The notes under the pieces are model-generated. The model saw only the letters and a list, made by a program, of their open reading frames with translations, searched no databases and was not told where the DNA came from. 64,000 bases of DNA from Pseudomonas sp. HN11. GTDB taxonomy: Bacteria; Pseudomonadota; Gammaproteobacteria; Pseudomonadales; Pseudomonadaceae. Below, piece by piece: positions 16,946 through 26,040 of the stretch. The position numbers were made by a program, and so were the translations under genes. The stretch is from assembly GCF_021390155.1 (NCBI RefSeq), contig NZ_CP089985.1:3545001-3609000 (forward strand), given 5' to 3'. Positions within the stretch are counted from its first letter, which is position 1; every line of letters begins with the position of its first letter.

Positions 16946-18559
16946 GTGAACACATCCCCCCGCGCTCTTAAAAGCCTGCTGCACCTGGCCGTGGCCTTTG
17001 CCCTGTTCACCAGCGTTGGCGCCTATGCGGCCAACACCAGCGAGCTGCCCTGCACAACCACCGAACAATGCGCGGCCCAAGCAGCAAAAGTCGGGGCCAC
17101 GCCGGACAGCTCGCAAACCGCGCACAAGGCGAAAAGCGATCCCACCCAGACCCAATTCGCCTGGCTCAACCGCATCAACAAAGCCTCGATCGTGATGCTC
17201 ACCGAAGAAGGCATCGTCAAACCCGAGATGGGCCAGAAGATCGCTGGCGGCGTGCGCTACGCAATTGCCCAGGCCGACCAGCCCGGCGGCACGCGTCCCA
17301 GCGATGTGCTGCAACTGGAAAAAATCATGACCGACAAGGTCGGTCCCGAAGCCTCGCTGATCCACTCCGGCCGCAGCCGTCAGGACATGCTCGCCACCTA
17401 CCGCCTGGCTGTCCTGCGCAGCCAAGTGCTGGCCTACAGCGAAGCCCTTAACGCCACGCGTCTGCGCTTGCTGAACATTGCCGACAAAAACATCGACACC
17501 CTGGTGCCCGCCTACACCAACGGCGTGCAGGCCATGCCGATCAGCTATGCGCATTACCTGCTGGCATTTGAAGCCGCGTTCGACCGCGACGGCCAGCGCA
17601 TCCGCGAGCTGTACACCCGGTTGAACAAGAGCCCGATGGGCACCGCCGTGCTGGCCAACTCGGCTTACCCGCTGAACCGCGAGCGCCTGGCCGAGTTGCT
17701 GGGCTTTGATGGCGTGCGCGAGAATTCGTTGGATTCCAGCCAGGTATCCACCTATGACATTCCGATCGAAGCGGCCAACCTCGCGTCGTCATCGGCCATT
17801 CGCGTCGGCGCCATGATTGGCGACATCCACACCCAGTATCACCAGATCCGTCCGTGGTTACTGCTGGATGAAGAAGCCACTTACACCAGCAGCGCGATGC
17901 CGCAAAAACGCAACCCTGGCCTGCTGATGCGTGCCCGCGAAAACGCCTCGGATGTGGTTGGCCTGGCCCAGGCGGTGACCTTGCGCGCGCACAACGTCAC
18001 CACCGGTATGACCGACTACAAATTTGCGTTTGATTCCCTCGGCGTCTTCCGCTCCACCAAGGAAATGTTCGAAAGCCTGGATGCCGTGCTCGACGCGCTG
18101 CAGATCAACCCGCAGCGCGCGCTGGAAGAGCTGGAGTCGGAATGGACCACCTCGATGGAACTGGCCGACACCCTGGAGCGCCAGTTCAAGGTGCCGTTCC
18201 GGATTGGTCACAGCTTTGCCTCGCTGATCGTCACCGAGGCGCGCAGCAACGGCACCACGCCTAAAACCTTCCCATACGCCGACGCGCAGAAGCTGTATAG
18301 CCAAGCAGCGGACAAGTACAAGTGGACGCCAAATACCCTGCCGCTGGATGAGGCAGGCTTCCGTGCGGCGCTGTCGCCGACCACCATGGTGCAGACCCGC
18401 AAAGGCACGGGTGGGCCGCAGCCGCAGGAGGTCAAGCGCATGCTGGTGGAGGCACGCAAGACGCTGGAGGGGGATCAGCAGTGGTTGAAAGAGCGGCGTG
18501 AGAAGCTCAAGGGGGCTGAGGACAACCTCGATAAGGCGTTCGATAAACTAAAAGGCTGA
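16946..18559 (+). CDS. Exported argininosuccinate lyase-like enzyme (aspartase/fumarase superfamily)
   Basis: 537 residues beginning with GTG. A typical Sec signal peptide (LLHLAVAFALFTSVGAYA, cleavage about residue 28) is unusual for this cytosolic superfamily. The lyase core shows C1 (HSGRSRQDMLATYRL), C2 (PAYTNGVQAMPISYAHYLL) and the C3 signature TSSAMPQKRNP with the catalytic-loop Ser. In argininosuccinate lyase C2 normally reads THLQ; here the His is Asn. The last ~100 residues include a charged helical extension absent from ArgH. The superfamily eliminates fumarate from succinyl-amine adducts. The neighbouring dicarboxylate symporter suggests periplasmic release and import of fumarate. 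It is not the housekeeping argH. Confidence 0.8.
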   Translation: MNTSPRALKSLLHLAVAFALFTSVGAYAANTSELPCTTTEQCAAQAAKVGATPDSSQTAHKAKSDPTQTQFAWLNRINKASIVMLTEEGIVKPEMGQKIAGGVRYAIAQADQPGGTRPSDVLQLEKIMTDKVGPEASLIHSGRSRQDMLATYRLAVLRSQVLAYSEALNATRLRLLNIADKNIDTLVPAYTNGVQAMPISYAHYLLAFEAAFDRDGQRIRELYTRLNKSPMGTAVLANSAYPLNRERLAELLGFDGVRENSLDSSQVSTYDIPIEAANLASSSAIRVGAMIGDIHTQYHQIRPWLLLDEEATYTSSAMPQKRNPGLLMRARENASDVVGLAQAVTLRAHNVTTGMTDYKFAFDSLGVFRSTKEMFESLDAVLDALQINPQRALEELESEWTTSMELADTLERQFKVPFRIGHSFASLIVTEARSNGTTPKTFPYADAQKLYSQAADKYKWTPNTLPLDEAGFRAALSPTTMVQTRKGTGGPQPQEVKRMLVEARKTLEGDQQWLKERREKLKGAEDNLDKAFDKLKG

Positions 18560-18567
18560 CGCGGCGC

Positions 18568-19788
18568 CTATAGAGAGTGATGGGTCAGTTGGGTGTGCAG
18601 CGCTTCTCGATCAATCGATCGCTGCCACCCACAAATCGCCAGGCACGCCACGCAGTTGCCCAGCACATTGGTCAGCGAGCGGCACTTCATCAGACGTTCA
18701 ACGCCCAGCAGCAACCCCACCCCTTCCAGCGGCACCAGTTGCAGGATGTTCAAGGTGGCGATCAAAGTGAACAGCGCCGAGCCCGCCACGCTGGTGGCGC
18801 CCAGCGATGTCACCAGGCAGATCACCAGCACTGCGAGCAACGTCGACAAGGCAATCTCGACCCCGGCCATATGGGCCAGGAACATGATCGCGGTGGTGAG
18901 GTACAGGTTGGTGCCGGCCAGGTTGAAGGTGTAGCCGGTAGTCAGCACCAGGCGCACTAATTGACGGTCGCAGCCCAGCGCTTCAAGTTTATTCACGCAG
19001 CCTGCAAGTGCGGCGACAGAAGAGCCGGTAAATGTCACCAGCAAGAACTCTTCTTTTAAATACACAATCAATCGGGATAACTTCACGCCCACCAAACGGG
19101 TAATCGTGGCAAACACTAACAGCACAAAAAGTGCACTCACCAGATAAATAACCACGACAAACTTCAACAGGGGCAATACTGAACTCACACCGTATTTACC
19201 CACCACGAATGCCATCGCCCCAAACGCTGCCAACGGGGCAAACGTGAGAATAATGCGCAGCAGGTAGAACAGCCCTTGCACCCCCGTCTCCAGTGGGCCC
19301 AAGCAACGATTGCCGAGCGCACTGCCCCGCCCCAGCAGCAACCCGCAGACTACTGCGGCGAACATCACTTGCAAGACCAGGCTCTGGGTAAACACACGGT
19401 ACAACGTCGAGGAGGCAGACAGCAGCGACAGCTCATGCAGGAAGCTTTCCGACGGCACCGGCGGCGTCGGCAGCGCGTTGTGCTCCAGGTTGAACACCCA
19501 GCCGGTGGCCATGCCCAGCATCAGCGCGGCGCAGGACATCAACTGGAAATACACAATGATCCGCCGTACGACATGGCGGTGATGGGGTTCGCGCTTGATA
19601 CCGGCGACACCGGTAGACACCAGCACAAACAACAGGAAGGGCATCAACCAACCGACCATCTTGATAAAAGCGTCGCTGAGCACTTTCATATCAATCGCCA
19701 GGTCCGGATAAACCAAGCCCAACGCCATGCCAAGTGCGATGGCAATCAGAATAGGCAGGGTTCCATTCTTGGCATATCGGGTCGGCAT
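18568..19788 (-). CDS. Dicarboxylate/amino acid:cation symporter (DAACS family)
   Basis: 406 residues, a GltP/DctA-type secondary transporter in the inner membrane with about eight helices and two re-entrant loops. Recognisable are the Ser-rich hairpin FTGSSVAALAGC, the TGYTFNLAGTNLYLTTA motif (family consensus GYSFNLDGT) with Leu-Ala in place of Leu-Asp, and LGATSVAGSALFTL. Substrates of the family are C4-dicarboxylates, aspartate or glutamate. It converges on the exported lyase gene (stop to stop 8 bases) and is divergent from a LysR regulator. Confidence 0.88.
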   Translation of the reverse strand: MPTRYAKNGTLPILIAIALGMALGLVYPDLAIDMKVLSDAFIKMVGWLMPFLLFVLVSTGVAGIKREPHHRHVVRRIIVYFQLMSCAALMLGMATGWVFNLEHNALPTPPVPSESFLHELSLLSASSTLYRVFTQSLVLQVMFAAVVCGLLLGRGSALGNRCLGPLETGVQGLFYLLRIILTFAPLAAFGAMAFVVGKYGVSSVLPLLKFVVVIYLVSALFVLLVFATITRLVGVKLSRLIVYLKEEFLLVTFTGSSVAALAGCVNKLEALGCDRQLVRLVLTTGYTFNLAGTNLYLTTAIMFLAHMAGVEIALSTLLAVLVICLVTSLGATSVAGSALFTLIATLNILQLVPLEGVGLLLGVERLMKCRSLTNVLGNCVACLAICGWQRSIDREALHTQLTHHSL

Positions 19789-19906
19789 CAGTACTCCAGC
19801 GTGTTTTTATTTATTGTTATTGTCGCCTCTTGCCGCTTTGGGCATATTGGGCGCCACGGTCACTGCCGGCCGCAGATAATAAAGTCTTGTCACGGGATAT
19901 ACCACC

Positions 19907-20866
19907 ATGGAACTTCGCCATTTACGCTATTTCATCATGGTGGCTGAAGAGCGACATTTCACCCGTGCCGCCGCGCGCCTGAACATGCAGCAACCGCCCC
20001 TCAGCCAACAGATCCGCGCCCTCGAAACCGAGTTGGGGTTCGACCTGTTCAAGCGTCACCCCAAGGGTGTCGATCTCACCGCCGGCGGCCTGGTGTTTCT
20101 CGACGAAGCACGGATCATCCTGGCGCGTGTCGAACAGGGTTCGCTCAAAGCCTCCCGCGCCGCCCAGGGTATAGAAGGCACACTGGTGATCGGCTTCACC
20201 AGCTCCGCCGCCGCCCACCCGTTGATCCCGCGGATCATCCGCGCCTACCGTGAGCGCTACCCCGGTGTGGAACTGTCGATCAACGAAGGCAGTGCCCGCG
20301 AAGTGACCGAAGACAGCGTCGAAAAACGCATCGACATCGGCATTCTCCGCGCCCCGGTCAGCACCCACCAGAGCCTGACGTTCCATCGACTGCTCAATGA
20401 AGAAATGCTGCTGACCCTGCCCATCGGCCACCCGCTGCTGAACACCTCCGGCAGCGCCATTGCTCTCACGGCCCTCAAGGATGAGCGCTTCATCCTGGTA
20501 CGCCGCCCTGGCGCACCGGGCATGTACGCCAACCTGATCAAGGCCTGCCAGAACGCCGGTTTCGAACCGAAAATCGCCTTTGAGGTGGAACGCATGCTCA
20601 CCAACGTCAGCCTGGTGGCGGCCGGTGAAGGCATTTCGGTGGTGCCGGCGTCGATGCGTGATGTGCACCGCGAAAGCGTGGTGTATTGCCGGATCAAGGA
20701 CGCACAGCCCAAGCTGCTGGCGCCGATCACACTGGTGCGGCGCACGTTCAATCCCTCGGCGCCGTTGCAGAATTTCATTGGGTTGGCGCGGGAGTTGGGT
20801 GGGGTGTATCGCAAAGGATCAGGCCACTTGCCGGTGGCTGCGTCATCAGGTGAAAACGCTCGCTGA
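19907..20866 (+). CDS. LysR-family regulator (BenM/CatR-like)
   Basis: 319 residues. The winged HTH lies at about 1-60 (MELRHLRYFIMVAEERHFTRA, RLNMQQPPLSQQIRALE), followed by a periplasmic-binding-protein-like effector domain. The FTSSAAAHPLIPRIIRAYRE pattern places it in the BenM/CbnR subgroup that senses aromatic or dicarboxylic acids. It is divergent from the DAACS symporter with a 118-base gap, so it probably activates the transporter and perhaps the exported lyase. Confidence 0.88.
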   Translation: MELRHLRYFIMVAEERHFTRAAARLNMQQPPLSQQIRALETELGFDLFKRHPKGVDLTAGGLVFLDEARIILARVEQGSLKASRAAQGIEGTLVIGFTSSAAAHPLIPRIIRAYRERYPGVELSINEGSAREVTEDSVEKRIDIGILRAPVSTHQSLTFHRLLNEEMLLTLPIGHPLLNTSGSAIALTALKDERFILVRRPGAPGMYANLIKACQNAGFEPKIAFEVERMLTNVSLVAAGEGISVVPASMRDVHRESVVYCRIKDAQPKLLAPITLVRRTFNPSAPLQNFIGLARELGGVYRKGSGHLPVAASSGENAR

Positions 20867-20959
20867 GCAGCTCGACCGTGGCACGAAGGCTGTCGGTCTG
20901 GCGTGAGTTTGGCGAAAGTCTCACCCCACCGGACGTTCAGGGAGACACTGTGCATCAAG

Positions 20960-21303
20960 TCATTGAGCGGTTGCACGCAGCTTTCGCCGGTCAATAATGA
21001 GCGGTTCAGGGATCAGGTGCTTTGTCATCGGGATACACGCCAACTCCAGACCCGACGGCGAGTGATAAACCGCTTGTTCATCCCCCACATACCCACACGC
21101 CCGATAAAAACTCGCCGCATTCAACGTCGCATCCAGCACCACGGTCTGCATCGCCAGTACCCGCGCAACTCGGCCTTGCCCCGTGTCCACAGCAGCATTT
21201 GCTCGCACGTATAGGCGCCAATGCATTGGCTGCGAATGGCCTGCAAGCGGACGTCGAACGCCACTTGGGTATCCTCTGGGGTCGCTCGTTTTATCTCCAG
21301 CAT
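20960..21303 (-). pseudogene. GNAT acetyltransferase gene with internal deletion and frameshift
   Basis: ATG 21303 has a proper AAGGAGCG site and begins MLEIKRATPEDTQVAFDVRL, a normal GNAT N-terminus. After about 47 residues (LLWTRGKAE) the frame is lost. The C-terminal part reappears in another frame: VVLDATLNAASFYRACGYV then HSPSGLELACIPMTKHL. The joined length is about 115 codons versus about 150-160 for relatives. The acetyl-CoA-binding (R/Q-x-x-G-x-G/A) core is missing, so a deletion removed it and shifted the frame. The 92 bases after the LysR gene hold nothing else obvious. Confidence 0.8.
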
Positions 21304-21478
21304 TTGACGCTCCTTCCATGAAATCATCGTGCCATTAGCACACTTGTGCTAATCGACCCCTCCCCCCTGCGGCGCTATATTCCCCGGCACTTCCAACGCT
21401 CTTCCGGCACCGTGCATCTCTTGCGCGTGGGCGTGTTGTGCGCTGGAAAAACCATAACAACCCCAAGGAAGAAGTACC

Positions 21479-21814
21479 ATGAAACTGCAATCCTGCGTTA
21501 CCCGCCTCACCCTGCTGGGCGCCCTGATTATTGGTGTGGCCGGCTGCAGCAACATCAAGCCTACCGAAGACCACCTCAAGACCTTGTCGGAAACCAACCT
21601 GGGCGAACCCGTTAAGCGTATCTCCAATGTACGCAGCGATTCGATGACCACCTACTACGTCGCCAGCGCAGCATCTGGCGAGTACAACTGCTCGGTGCCC
21701 AGCGGTGCCAGCGGAGGCATGTTTGCCGTGGCCAGCTTCGGCATGATGAAACCTGCCGCCTACTGCCAGCCCAAAGGCGCACGCGGCAACCCACTGCAGG
21801 GCTTCACCCAGTAA
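21479..21814 (+). CDS. Small lipoprotein of unknown function
   Basis: 111 residues. A lipoprotein signal ends in IGVAGC (Cys about 23). The mature part is short, with two further Cys that could pair (YNCSVPSG and AAYCQPKG). A GGAAG site precedes ATG. Similar small secreted lipoproteins are common in pseudomonads, but I cannot assign a role. The 3' end overlaps the convergent kinase gene by 11 bases. Confidence 0.75.
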   Translation: MKLQSCVTRLTLLGALIIGVAGCSNIKPTEDHLKTLSETNLGEPVKRISNVRSDSMTTYYVASAASGEYNCSVPSGASGGMFAVASFGMMKPAAYCQPKGARGNPLQGFTQ

Positions 21815-23417
21815 CCGTCCCCTGGCTCAGGTCCCGCAGAACTCCGCGCAGTTCAGCGGGACGCACGGGTTTGGAGAGAATGGCGATCTGACGGTCGTGC
21901 AACGCGGCCTGGATTTTCTCCACATCGTGCCCGGTGAGGATCAGCGCCGGGACGGCCCAGCCGCGTTGTTTGCGCAGGGCATCGATGCATTCGATGCCAG
22001 TGGCGTGGTTACCCAGGTCGTAGTCGGCGACGATGATGTCGCAGTCGCTGACCAGGTCACGCCCCGAAGATTCGCCCTGAACCTCGCAGCCCCAACGCTC
22101 CAGCAGCGCCTGAGTGGCGAGCAGCACGTTGTGGTCATCTTCGACCAAGCACACCTTCAAACCGGTGAGCAACCCGGCCTGGCGCGTGTCATCGCGCGGT
22201 GCAGGTGCACGCGGCGCGGTGGCCAGGGTGAGGCCATACAGGCTCACGGAAGTGCCGTGGCCCACCCGTGAGCGCAGGCTCACTTGCACACCCATCAACT
22301 GCCCCAGGCGCTTGACGATGGACAGCCCGAGGCCCACGCCTTCGACGTCTTTGTCACGCAGGTGGCGTACCCGATAAAACTCCTCGAAGACCTTTGACAG
22401 ATGCTCCTCGGCAATCCCCCGCCCCCGGTCATGAATCTCCACCGCCAAGCCGCCGCCGCGAATGCGCACGCCGATCAGCACCGGACGCTGCGCGCCGTAC
22501 TTGAAGCAATTGGACAGCACGTTCTGAACCATGGTCGCCAGCAGCGCCGGGTCGACCAGCACCCAGTGCGCGCACGGGCGCAGGCGCAGCTCAACGCCCG
22601 CCCAACGCGCGGCCTCGGCGTTCTGGCGCACCAGATCGACGAGGAACTCGCCCAAATGCACCGCTTGGTACTTGGGCATCAGGCGGCCATTGTCGAGGGT
22701 GTAGAGGTCCAGAATCGAGCGGAACAGCTGCGATACGTTAAGCAGGGAACGGTCGATATTGTCCACCAGGCGACGTTCTTCATCGCCCAGCCGGGCTTCG
22801 CGCAGGCAGGCAGTGAACAGGCCGATAGAGTGGATGGGCTGGCGCAGATCGTGGCTGGCCTGGGCGAGAAAACGGGATTTTTCCAGGTTGGCGGCGATGG
22901 CTTGCTCGGACGCCTTGCGCGTGCGCTCCAGCAGAATGTGCGCATATACCGGGATCACCGTGCTGGTGATCATCAGCATCAGCACCATGAAGGGTTGCGC
23001 CTGCCACACGGGTGTCAGCCGATACACAACCAACAATGCCAGCAACGCCAACGCCGTGGCAATTGCCAGGTAACGCGAGCCGTAGCGCATGCCATTGCCC
23101 AGGTTGACCCACACCATCACCGCATACAGCGGCAACGCCGCCTCGCCACCGACCACCATGCCGAACGAGGTGCCGGTGTAGTCATGGATCATCCCGAAGA
23201 TCCGCCGCGCCGGGTAATGCCCCGGCCAACGTACAATCACCTGGCGCAATACGATGGAGGCCAGCAGGAACAGAAAGATATACAGGATCACCGGCAGGTA
23301 GGTGTCCACCGACTGTCCGGGCAGGAAGCCCAGTGCGCCGATGTAGACAATCGCGATGCTGGCCACCACGATGCGCAGGTTGGCCTGGTCGAGTTCGGAG
23401 TTGGTCTCAAGACTCAT
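21804..23417 (-). CDS. Hybrid sensor histidine kinase/response regulator
   Basis: 537 residues from ATG 23417 (AAGGATG site). An N-terminal block of about six membrane helices (residues 17-175) carries no large periplasmic domain. HisKA follows with ASHDLRQPIHSIGLF (phospho-His about 200), then HATPase with N box (MVQNVLSNCFKYG) and G boxes (HDRGRGIAEEH, GVGLGLSIV). A C-terminal receiver has CLVEDD, the phospho-Asp in IVADYDLG and the Lys in ILSKPVRP. It is divergent from the LuxR response regulator (116-base gap), its likely partner. Such kinases in pseudomonads often control alcohol or carbon-source catabolism. Confidence 0.9.
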   Translation of the reverse strand: MSLETNSELDQANLRIVVASIAIVYIGALGFLPGQSVDTYLPVILYIFLFLLASIVLRQVIVRWPGHYPARRIFGMIHDYTGTSFGMVVGGEAALPLYAVMVWVNLGNGMRYGSRYLAIATALALLALLVVYRLTPVWQAQPFMVLMLMITSTVIPVYAHILLERTRKASEQAIAANLEKSRFLAQASHDLRQPIHSIGLFTACLREARLGDEERRLVDNIDRSLLNVSQLFRSILDLYTLDNGRLMPKYQAVHLGEFLVDLVRQNAEAARWAGVELRLRPCAHWVLVDPALLATMVQNVLSNCFKYGAQRPVLIGVRIRGGGLAVEIHDRGRGIAEEHLSKVFEEFYRVRHLRDKDVEGVGLGLSIVKRLGQLMGVQVSLRSRVGHGTSVSLYGLTLATAPRAPAPRDDTRQAGLLTGLKVCLVEDDHNVLLATQALLERWGCEVQGESSGRDLVSDCDIIVADYDLGNHATGIECIDALRKQRGWAVPALILTGHDVEKIQAALHDRQIAILSKPVRPAELRGVLRDLSQGTVTG

Positions 23418-23533
23418 GGGGTTACATCCTTGTGCGGCAGTCATCAATTCCTTCACACACCGCAGGCAGGCCCTGGGCGCGGTGGTAAGGTAGCATGCAA
23501 CTGCACACCCTTGCCCCAGGAAGGAGCACCCAC

Positions 23534-24136
23534 ATGACCGGCCGTATCATCATCGCCGACGACCACCCGATGTTTCGCGAAGCCATGCTGCGCACGGTGC
23601 AGCGCTTGCTGCCGGATGCCGTGGTGCAGGAAACCGGGGACCTTGAGGGAGTGCACGCGCTGATCCGCGCAGGCGGCGAGGTTGATACCCTGATCCTCGA
23701 TCTGCGCTTTCCCGGCCTGACCTGCATGAGCCAACTGGTCGAACTGCGCCAGCAACTGCGGCGCACCACGTTGATCGTCGTGTCGATGGTGGATGACCCG
23801 GCATTGATCGACCAAGTAATGGCCCTGGGCGCAGACGGCTTCATCGGCAAGAACATCGCCCCCGACGAGATCGGTCAGGCCCTGCTGGCCATCCGCGAAG
23901 GCGAGGTGCTGGTCAAATTCGCCCCTTCCGGCCTGCTGCCGCTGGGCACTCACACCCTCACCGCCCGCCAGCAGGACGTGCTGCGTCTGATCGCCCAGGG
24001 CAAGACCAACAAGGAAATCGCCAAGGCCCTGGATATCTCACCGTTTACGGTGCGCATCCATGTGTCGTCGCTGTTGCGCACACTGGATGTGCCGTCGCGG
24101 GCAGCGGCGGCAGTGAAGTATTCCGGGGAGTTCTAG
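23534..24136 (+). CDS. LuxR/NarL-type response regulator
   Basis: 200 residues from ATG 23534 (AAGGAGCACC site). The receiver domain has [13 protein letters not shown], phospho-Asp in LILDLRFPG and Lys in GFIGKN. A LuxR HTH at about 138-195 reads [20 protein letters not shown] then [13 protein letters not shown]. It is divergent from the hybrid kinase, so the two probably form one phosphorelay. An AT-rich 168-base leader with a REP-like fragment separates it from the FMO operon that follows on the same strand; it could be that operon's activator. Confidence 0.88.
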   Translation: MTGRIIIADDHPMFREAMLRTVQRLLPDAVVQETGDLEGVHALIRAGGEVDTLILDLRFPGLTCMSQLVELRQQLRRTTLIVVSMVDDPALIDQVMALGADGFIGKNIAPDEIGQALLAIREGEVLVKFAPSGLLPLGTHTLTARQQDVLRLIAQGKTNKEIAKALDISPFTVRIHVSSLLRTLDVPSRAAAAVKYSGEF

Positions 24137-24304
24137 TGGTGAGCGGGCTTGCCGCACAGGCAGCTCGCCAGTCTCTTGGTCATCTCTGCATCCGATATTT
24201 ATGCTCACTTCCCAGCTTAATAATATTTTATTTATAACCCCCCTCCCCCTAGCCTTGAAGTCATGCCAACGCTGAATCCAACTGCATTACGCAAGGACAG
24301 AGAC

Positions 24305-25594
24305 ATGACTGAAGCAATAACAAAAACAGACACGCTGGTGGTAGGCGCCGGTCAAGCTGGCGTGGCCATGAGCGAACATTTGAGCAAGCAAGGCGTGCCC
24401 CACCTGGTGTTGGAGCGCAGCCGCATTGCCGAGCGCTGGCGCACCGGCCGTTGGGATTCACTGGTGGCCAACGGGCCGGCCTGGCATGACCGCTTTCCAG
24501 GGCTGGAATTCGACACCGTCGCCCCGGATGGTTTTGCGCCAAAAGAGTGCGTGGCGGATTACTTTGAAGCCTATGCCCGCAAGTTCAACGCGCCGATCCG
24601 AACCGGCGTGGATGTGCTGTCCGTGGTACGCAATGTCGGGCGCCCTGGCTTCACCGTGCACACCAGCGAAGGGGTCATCGAAGCCAACCGTGTGGTCGCC
24701 GCCACCGGACCGTTCCAGAAACCCGTGATCCCGGCCATCGCGCCGAAAGACACTGCGCTGCATCAGATCCATTCAGCTGACTATCGCAACCCCGCGCAAC
24801 TGCCGGCCGGCGCCGTACTGGTAGTGGGCGCGGGTTCCTCCGGCGTGCAGATCGCCGATGAATTGCAGCGCTCCGGGCGCCAGGTATACCTCTCGGTCGG
24901 TGCCCACGACCGCCCGCCCCGCGCCTACCGTAACCGTGACTTCTGCTGGTGGCTGGGCGTGCTGGGCGAGTGGGACCAGGCCGCCATGAAACCTGGGCGG
25001 GAGCATGTGACCATTGCGGTCAGCGGCGCACACGGCGGCAAGACCATCGACTTCCGTGAGCTGGCCCAGCAAGGCATGACCCTGGTCGGCCTGACCCAAG
25101 CCTTCAACGGTGGCGTCGCGAGCTTCCAACCGAACCTGGTGGAAAACCTGGCACGCGGCGATGAAAACTACCTGGCCCTGCTGGATGCCGCCGATGCCTA
25201 TATCGAGCGTAACGGCCTGGACCTGCCGCTGGAGCCCGAAGCCCGCCGCGTATTCCCCGATGCGGACTGCATCAAGCACCCGATCCTGGAACTGGACCTG
25301 GCCAAGGCCGGGGTCACCTCGATCATCTGGGCCACCGGGTTCGCCGTGGACTACAGCTGGTTGAAAGTCGCGGCCTTCGACGAAGCCGGCAAGCCCCAGC
25401 ACCAGCGCGGCGTGTCCAGCGAAGCCGGGGTCTACTTCCTCGGCTTGCCGTGGCAATCGCGCCGGGGCTCGTCGTTTATCTGGGGAGTTTGGCACGACGC
25501 AAAATACGTGGCCGACCACATCGCCATCCAGCGTCAATACCTTGAATACCGCGAAGCCGTGCCAGTGGTTCGCCCATCCCCTGTCAGCGCCTGA
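24305..25594 (+). CDS. Flavin-containing monooxygenase-like oxidoreductase (CzcO-type)
   Basis: 429 residues. An FAD-binding Rossmann motif VVGAGQAGVAMSEHL is at the N-terminus and a second NADPH-type Rossmann motif VVGAGSSGVQIADEL lies near residue 175. The intervening RWDSLVANGPAW, an ATGPF turn, IHSADYRNP, and a late ATGF motif (IWATGFAVDYSW) match group B flavin monooxygenases annotated as CzcO-like. It probably hydroxylates or N-oxygenates a small nitrogenous substrate. It heads a tight operon: RidA (25-base gap), DUF1028 (10 bases) and ArgE (4-base overlap). Confidence 0.85.
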   Translation: MTEAITKTDTLVVGAGQAGVAMSEHLSKQGVPHLVLERSRIAERWRTGRWDSLVANGPAWHDRFPGLEFDTVAPDGFAPKECVADYFEAYARKFNAPIRTGVDVLSVVRNVGRPGFTVHTSEGVIEANRVVAATGPFQKPVIPAIAPKDTALHQIHSADYRNPAQLPAGAVLVVGAGSSGVQIADELQRSGRQVYLSVGAHDRPPRAYRNRDFCWWLGVLGEWDQAAMKPGREHVTIAVSGAHGGKTIDFRELAQQGMTLVGLTQAFNGGVASFQPNLVENLARGDENYLALLDAADAYIERNGLDLPLEPEARRVFPDADCIKHPILELDLAKAGVTSIIWATGFAVDYSWLKVAAFDEAGKPQHQRGVSSEAGVYFLGLPWQSRRGSSFIWGVWHDAKYVADHIAIQRQYLEYREAVPVVRPSPVSA

Positions 25595-25619
25595 CCCCTT
25601 TTATTGCCGGAGTTTTTTG

Positions 25620-26030
25620 ATGCCTACTCACACTCGCATCCGCATGTTCAACACCAAGCAAACCTATCCCAACCAGAGCCTGGACAACGACCTGTGCCAG
25701 GCCGTGCGCGCCGGCAATACCGTGTATGTGCGCGGCCAGGTCGGTACGGATTTCGAGGGTAACCTGATCGGCCTGGGCGATCCGCGCGCCCAGGCCGAGC
25801 AAGCCATGAAAAACGTCAAGCAACTGCTGGAAGAAGCCGGCAGCGACCTGTCGCACATCGTCAAGACCACCACTTACCTGATCGACCCGCGCTACCGCGA
25901 ACCGGTGTACCAGGAAGTCGGCAAGTGGCTCAAGGGCGTGTTCCCGATTTCCACCGGGCTGGTGGTGTCGGCCCTGGGCCAGCCGCAGTGGTTGATGGAA
26001 ATCGATGTGATCGCCGTTATTCCCGAGTAA
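25620..26030 (+). CDS. RidA/YjgF/YER057c-family protein
   Basis: 136 residues from ATG 25620 with GGAG upstream. RidA features are the Gly-rich strand GNTVYVRGQVGTD, AEQAMKNVKQLLEEAGSDL, then VKTTTYLIDPRYREPVY and TGLVVSALGQPQWLMEID. In canonical deaminases the substrate-carboxylate Arg lies in an R-x-x motif at the second-last strand; here that position reads TGLVVSALG, so classical enamine deaminase activity is doubtful. Likely it processes a reactive imine or enamine made by the monooxygenase upstream. Confidence 0.85.
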   Translation: MPTHTRIRMFNTKQTYPNQSLDNDLCQAVRAGNTVYVRGQVGTDFEGNLIGLGDPRAQAEQAMKNVKQLLEEAGSDLSHIVKTTTYLIDPRYREPVYQEVGKWLKGVFPISTGLVVSALGQPQWLMEIDVIAVIPE

Positions 26031-26040
26031 GGAGCCGAAC

